Source: Candidatus Pacearchaeota archaeon (lineage in GTDB: Archaea > Nanoarchaeota > Nanoarchaeia > Pacearchaeales > GW2011-AR1). Taken from it: 62,807 bases of DNA. The position numbers and the translations under genes were made by a program. Below, one piece after another: positions 62,269 to 62,807 of this stretch; position 1 is the stretch's first letter, and every line of letters starts with the position of its first letter. Location of the stretch: assembly GCA_023228245.1 (NCBI GenBank), contig JALOBN010000001.1, positions 1 through 62,807 on the forward strand, in the 5' to 3' direction. Under the pieces are notes generated by a model. It was not told where the DNA came from and did not search any database. It saw nothing but the letters and a program-made list of their open reading frames with translations.

Positions 62269-62619
62269 CTAAAACAATCCTCGGCGGACAACTTGTCTTG
62301 GAGCCTTACATCCACTGTTTGTGCTCCAGCGCGTGGCACATTCAACTGGAGTTATGGCCAACTTACCATTGTCGTTGTAGGAGATGCTGCAACTAACATA
62401 GCCATCATGATCGGTATCACGATCGGTACATGATACGCTTTTGATTTCCACCCCAAGTGATTGTGCATATTTGCGAGCTTCAGCTTCCGCTTCTCCACTA
62501 TTGGATGCACAACTCCTAAATGTGATGAAACCAAAGATAATGGCTCCGATGACGCCGATTATCGCCACAACAATCAGCAACTCTACCAATGTGAAACCGC
62601 GATTCTTTCTCATGTTCAT
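62269..62619 (-). CDS. Type IV pilin-like protein
   Basis: 116 residues, AAGGAGA directly before the ATG. Short basic leader MNMRKNRG, then FTLVELLIVVAIIGVIGAII: a class III signal with cleavage after Gly8 by prepilin peptidase, Glu5 conserved, and a single N-terminal helix. The globular part has five Cys and an Asp-rich loop (CTDRDTDHDGYVSC) that may bind calcium. The phage has no peptidase here, so the host enzyme would be needed. Overlaps the upstream gene by ATGA. Confidence 0.82.
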   Translation of the reverse strand: MNMRKNRGFTLVELLIVVAIIGVIGAIIFGFITFRSCASNSGEAEAEARKYAQSLGVEIKSVSCTDRDTDHDGYVSCSISYNDNGKLAITPVECATRWSTNSGCKAPRQVVRRGLF

Positions 62620-62804
62620 TTCTCCTTAACTGCCCTAACGAATTTTGGATGACCATCACAACCAACGGAAACCCACGCCCAATCGAATCTTGAGAATGAG
62701 TTTCCGCAGATGAACAACCACCAGAGCCACCTATCTATTCGGTACCACGGAGGATTGAATAGAACAACTGGCTCTGATGTGAAGAAGTCTAAGTAAGTTA
62801 CCAT
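62616..62804 (-). CDS. Small Trp-rich hypothetical protein
   Basis: 62 residues, possibly truncated at the window edge if a longer start lies beyond. FNPPWYRIDRWLWWLFICGN is aromatic and could sit at a membrane surface. Joined to the pilin-like gene by overlap, which suggests cotranslation. Confidence 0.5.
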   Translation of the reverse strand: MVTYLDFFTSEPVVLFNPPWYRIDRWLWWLFICGNSFSRFDWAWVSVGCDGHPKFVRAVKEK

Positions 62805-62807
62805 CTA

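Overview
The window reads as part of a large (jumbo) tailed-phage genome. Reasons: almost every gene lies on the minus strand in a tight cascade with ATGA/TAATG overlaps and many genes under 100 codons; there are 34 confident tRNA genes plus one tRNA-like sequence; free-standing homing endonucleases and four inteins are abundant; and the identifiable enzymes are phage-typical auxiliary genes (PhoH-like, NAMPT, NMNAT-Nudix, 5'(3')-nucleotidase, Pth2, DHH phosphoesterase). No capsid, tail, terminase, polymerase or rRNA gene is present. The standard code fits, since TGA, TAA and TAG all end genes. The host is probably Gram-negative (OmpA-like domain, outer-membrane-type beta-strand protein, type IV pilin-like protein, signal peptides); nothing fixes it further.

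Layout. (1) 1-950: an Ala/Tyr repeat protein cut by the left edge and one hypothetical gene. (2) About 960-17450: a minus-strand tRNA array packed with at least a dozen endonuclease genes (HNH of several subfamilies, one Vsr-like), short zinc-binding ORFs, a secreted SUMF1-like protein and about eight tRNA half-genes. Endonuclease ORFs often begin at a hairpin and end inside the next tRNA. (3) 17860-26400: exported proteins, then a cassette of ABC ATPase, permease, substrate-binding/OmpA fusion and two coiled-coil proteins, followed by a tyrosine/dual-specificity phosphatase. (4) 26400-32280: mixed-strand block with a 2H phosphoesterase, two HExxH proteins, FmdB-type zinc ribbon, HNH gene, PIN-PhoH ATPase and FkbM methyltransferase. 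(5) 32340-46540: Pth2, beta-carbonic-anhydrase-like protein, transglycosylase-like protein, deoxyribosyltransferase-Nudix fusion, NAMPT, a nonsense-interrupted homing endonuclease, an RlmN-like radical SAM protein with an intein, NMNAT-Nudix, an MBL-fold hydrolase and a DUF4419 protein. (6) 46540-57150: GDP-fucose synthase, GDP-mannose dehydratase with two inteins, PanD, a membrane protein and an AAA+ ATPase with an intein in its P-loop. (7) 57290-62807: nucleotidase, DHH phosphoesterase, many small Cys-rich proteins and a type IV pilin-like protein.

How it may work together. The tRNAs, Pth2, RNase-Z-like MBL protein and RlmN-like enzyme suggest investment in translation. NAMPT plus NMNAT-Nudix rebuild NAD+ from nicotinamide. 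Gmd plus GDP-fucose synthase make GDP-L-fucose, probably for glycan decoration. The ABC/OmpA cassette looks like a self-contained envelope system of unknown purpose. The most unusual features are the start hairpins and tRNA-embedded stop codons of the homing endonucleases, and inteins that interrupt an Fe-S cysteine and a Walker A motif.
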